The notes below the pieces were generated by a model. It worked only from the letters and a program-made list of their open reading frames with translations. It was not told where the DNA came from and searched no databases. Below, in pieces: positions 4,906 through 6,277 of a DNA stretch of 6,277 nucleotides. A program made the translations under genes and the position numbers. How positions within the stretch are numbered: the first letter of the stretch is position 1; each line of letters opens with the position of its first letter. The stretch covers positions 29,656 to 35,932 of the forward strand of contig MELN01000029.1 of NCBI GenBank assembly GCA_001768675.1, in the 5' to 3' direction. Origin of the DNA: Actinobacteria bacterium RBG_16_64_13. Lineage in GTDB: Bacteria; Actinomycetota; Thermoleophilia; RBG-16-64-13.

Positions 4906-5547
4906 CTAGTTCCGGCTCCAGCGCCACGGATCTGCGGGGTCGAAGGCGCTGTTGTCCGCTTGACCGTAGTAGACCCCGGACATGACCGAGATCAGCGACC
5001 TCGCCTCCGCCTCTTCGGTCTTGAGGACGAGTCGCCTTGGTTTGCCGTTGGGGCCGATAGGGACCTCGACCTGGACGTGCCCGTTCGCGTTGACAGACTT
5101 GTTCAGGAACGCCCAAAACGCGCGCCCGCGCGCCGAGCGCCGGCCATAGATCTGACCCGCGGATCGTCCTTTGGGCGCCGGCCACGATACCGACTCGTAT
5201 GCGCCCACGTTTTCGGTCCAGATTCCCGCGCCCCATAGTCCCAGGACGACCAGAAGGAACGTCAAAAGCGCGGACGCCAAATAGTAGTAGGGAGGATATC
5301 CCCTGCGCCCGAGAACAGTCTCGGCCAGCAGAATGCCGGTGAAGAACCCCACCGGAACGAAGGTGACGTAGCTGAGCACACGGGCCCAGGCCATCCATGC
5401 CGGGATCCTGTGGCCTTTCAACCATACCCTTTCGCCGTTGGTGCTCACCTCGCATTCGCCGACGAAACGAGATCCCCAGAGACCCGCGTTCAGGTAGGTG
5501 GCCTTTGCACCGATGCATCGGGGCCTGCGACTGGATCCAACAGACAT
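4906..5547 (-). CDS. Unrecognised protein with two membrane segments
   Basis: I do not recognise this 213-residue protein. ATG at 5545-5547 is chosen because GGGGGTGA (5552-5559) lies 4 bases upstream and longer starts would run into rsmA. Residues 1-49 are soluble and probably beta-rich, with the segment AGLWGSRFVGECEVSTNG. Two hydrophobic segments follow: about 50-79 (WMAWARVLSYVTFVPVGFF and on) and 87-109 (YYYLASALLTFLLVVLGLW), joined by a short loop, GRRGYPP. The C-terminal part (110-213) is hydrophilic, with a basic patch around GRRSARGRAF (135-144), a possible beta-hairpin VQVEVPIGPNGKPRRLVLKT (158-177), a helix EEAEARSLISVMSG and a tryptophan-containing end DPWRWSRN. No signal peptide is seen. 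Basic residues on both sides of the membrane pair suggest that both ends face the cytoplasm. It lies 94 bases after rsmA on the same strand and may be co-transcribed with it. The gene is likely real, given its start, its membrane segments and its place; its function is unknown. Confidence 0.75.
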   Translation of the reverse strand: MSVGSSRRPRCIGAKATYLNAGLWGSRFVGECEVSTNGERVWLKGHRIPAWMAWARVLSYVTFVPVGFFTGILLAETVLGRRGYPPYYYLASALLTFLLVVLGLWGAGIWTENVGAYESVSWPAPKGRSAGQIYGRRSARGRAFWAFLNKSVNANGHVQVEVPIGPNGKPRRLVLKTEEAEARSLISVMSGVYYGQADNSAFDPADPWRWSRN

Positions 5548-5641
5548 GGTTTCACCCCCGATCGATAGCTCGCATGGATATGCATCGGCAGGTCTGGGGC
5601 ACAACTTGAGACGCGGGCTGCCGTCCCGCACCGGCGCTCGT

Positions 5642-6277
5642 CTAGAAACCGATGCTTCGAGCCAGCTCCACGAATCGCTCCGCCGGCAGCCGTTCCGCGC
5701 GCACATCGGCGGGAAGACCGAGACCGGTCACGCCCGCCAGGACCCGCTCTCGCGGCAGCGTGAGACCCGCGCTCAAGGCGTTCACCAGTGTCTTGCGGCG
5801 CTGGCCGAATGCCGCTTGGACCACTGCCCGTAGCCCGTCCAGGTCGCCCGACGGCCGCCGTTCCGCCGGCAGACGGTCGAGCACCACGAGACTCGAATCC
5901 ACGTGCGGCTGCGGATAGAAGATCGACCGCGCCAGCGGGCGGGTGCGAGCGACGCGGGCGTAGAGCTGCACCCACACCGAAAGCACACCGTAGGTCTTGC
6001 CCCCTGGCGGGGCCGCCATGCGGTCGGCGACCTCACGCTGCACCATGACGCAGTAGCGGCGCACGCCGTGCAGCCGCTGAAGCGACTCGATGATGAACGG
6101 ACCGGCCACCGAGTACGGCAGGTTGCTTGCGCAGAGAGTGGGACGCGGGTCGAGGTCCTCGAGCGGCGCCCGCAGTATGTCTTCAAAATGAAGGCTCACC
6201 TTCGGGTCCCCCTGCAGAGTTGCCCGCAGCGGCCCCTCGAGGCTCCTGTCCACTTCGAACGCGTGCACGTGACCGGC
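5642..6277 (-). CDS. rsmA: 16S rRNA dimethyladenosine methyltransferase RsmA (KsgA), N-terminus beyond the right edge
   Basis: RsmA dimethylates two adjacent adenosines in the 3'-terminal helix 45 of 16S rRNA (A1518 and A1519 in E. coli numbering) during small-subunit assembly, using S-adenosylmethionine. The last 211 residues are visible; about 60-80 residues with the first SAM-binding motif (GxGxG) lie outside. Counting from the first visible residue: HAFEVDRSL (5-13) with the ribose-binding acidic residue E8, the HFEDIL segment (30-35) with D33, the catalytic NLPY motif (52-55) in SNLPYSVAGPF, the FYPQPHVDSSLVVL segment, and the C-terminal FGQRRKTLVNALS helix typical of the family. The reading frame is open to the window edge and ends at TAG 5642-5644. 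Position upstream of ispE is the common actinobacterial order. Confidence 0.96.
   Translation of the reverse strand, partial: AGHVHAFEVDRSLEGPLRATLQGDPKVSLHFEDILRAPLEDLDPRPTLCASNLPYSVAGPFIIESLQRLHGVRRYCVMVQREVADRMAAPPGGKTYGVLSVWVQLYARVARTRPLARSIFYPQPHVDSSLVVLDRLPAERRPSGDLDGLRAVVQAAFGQRRKTLVNALSAGLTLPRERVLAGVTGLGLPADVRAERLPAERFVELARSIGF

Noticed and set aside
5577..5604. Promoter-like pair TTGTGC, 16 bases, CATATC upstream of the membrane protein gene
   Set aside because: Both boxes are weak matches and the spacing is short. I would not separate this gene from rsmA on this evidence.
5548..5706. Longer form of the membrane protein gene overlapping rsmA
   Set aside because: The extra 53 residues are Arg- and Cys-rich shadow sequence, partly inside rsmA. 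The ATG at 5545-5547 has a Shine-Dalgarno sequence.

Overview
This 6.3-kb window reads as a core, vertically inherited chromosomal segment from a high-GC bacterium, most likely an actinobacterium or a deep-branching relative. That placement rests on the base composition, the gene order (rsmA, ispE, tRNA-Gln, glmU, prs, rplY, pth, mfd, known in related forms from Actinobacteria) and the style of the Mfd N-terminus. It is an inference, not a phylogeny. Every gene lies on the minus strand, so the biological 5' end is at the high-coordinate side. I see no mobile element, CRISPR array, phage gene or defence system.

In transcription order: (1) the C-terminal three quarters of rsmA (16S rRNA dimethyladenosine methyltransferase), entering from the right edge; (2) an unrecognised 213-residue protein with two membrane segments (4906-5547), followed by a GC-rich hairpin that may be a terminator; (3) ispE (3831-4721), an MEP isoprenoid pathway kinase, with its own possible extended -10 promoter; (4) a near-consensus sigma-70-type promoter (3755-3784), then tRNA-Gln(UUG) (3644-3715); (5) a tightly packed run of glmU-like uridylyltransferase, prs, rplY/ctc, pth and the start of mfd, which runs off the left edge.

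The run downstream of the tRNA looks like one operon. glmU and prs are 41 bases apart, prs and rplY 35 bases apart, rplY and pth 12 bases apart, and pth overlaps mfd by 13 bases. No obvious terminator lies between the tRNA and glmU, so the tRNA may be cut out of a mixed tRNA-mRNA transcript. The products link precursor supply (UDP-sugar and PRPP synthesis), ribosome function (L25, peptidyl-tRNA recycling) and transcription-coupled repair (Mfd).

The points most worth a second look are: a GlmU that ends after its nucleotidyltransferase domain and lacks the acetyltransferase beta-helix; the tRNA-led operon and its strong promoter with an inverted repeat on the -35 box; the unknown membrane protein; an IspE in which the usual substrate-binding tyrosine is serine; a Lys/Ala/Gly insertion in L25; and several small repeats and hairpins at gene junctions. 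No clearly new biological system is visible.
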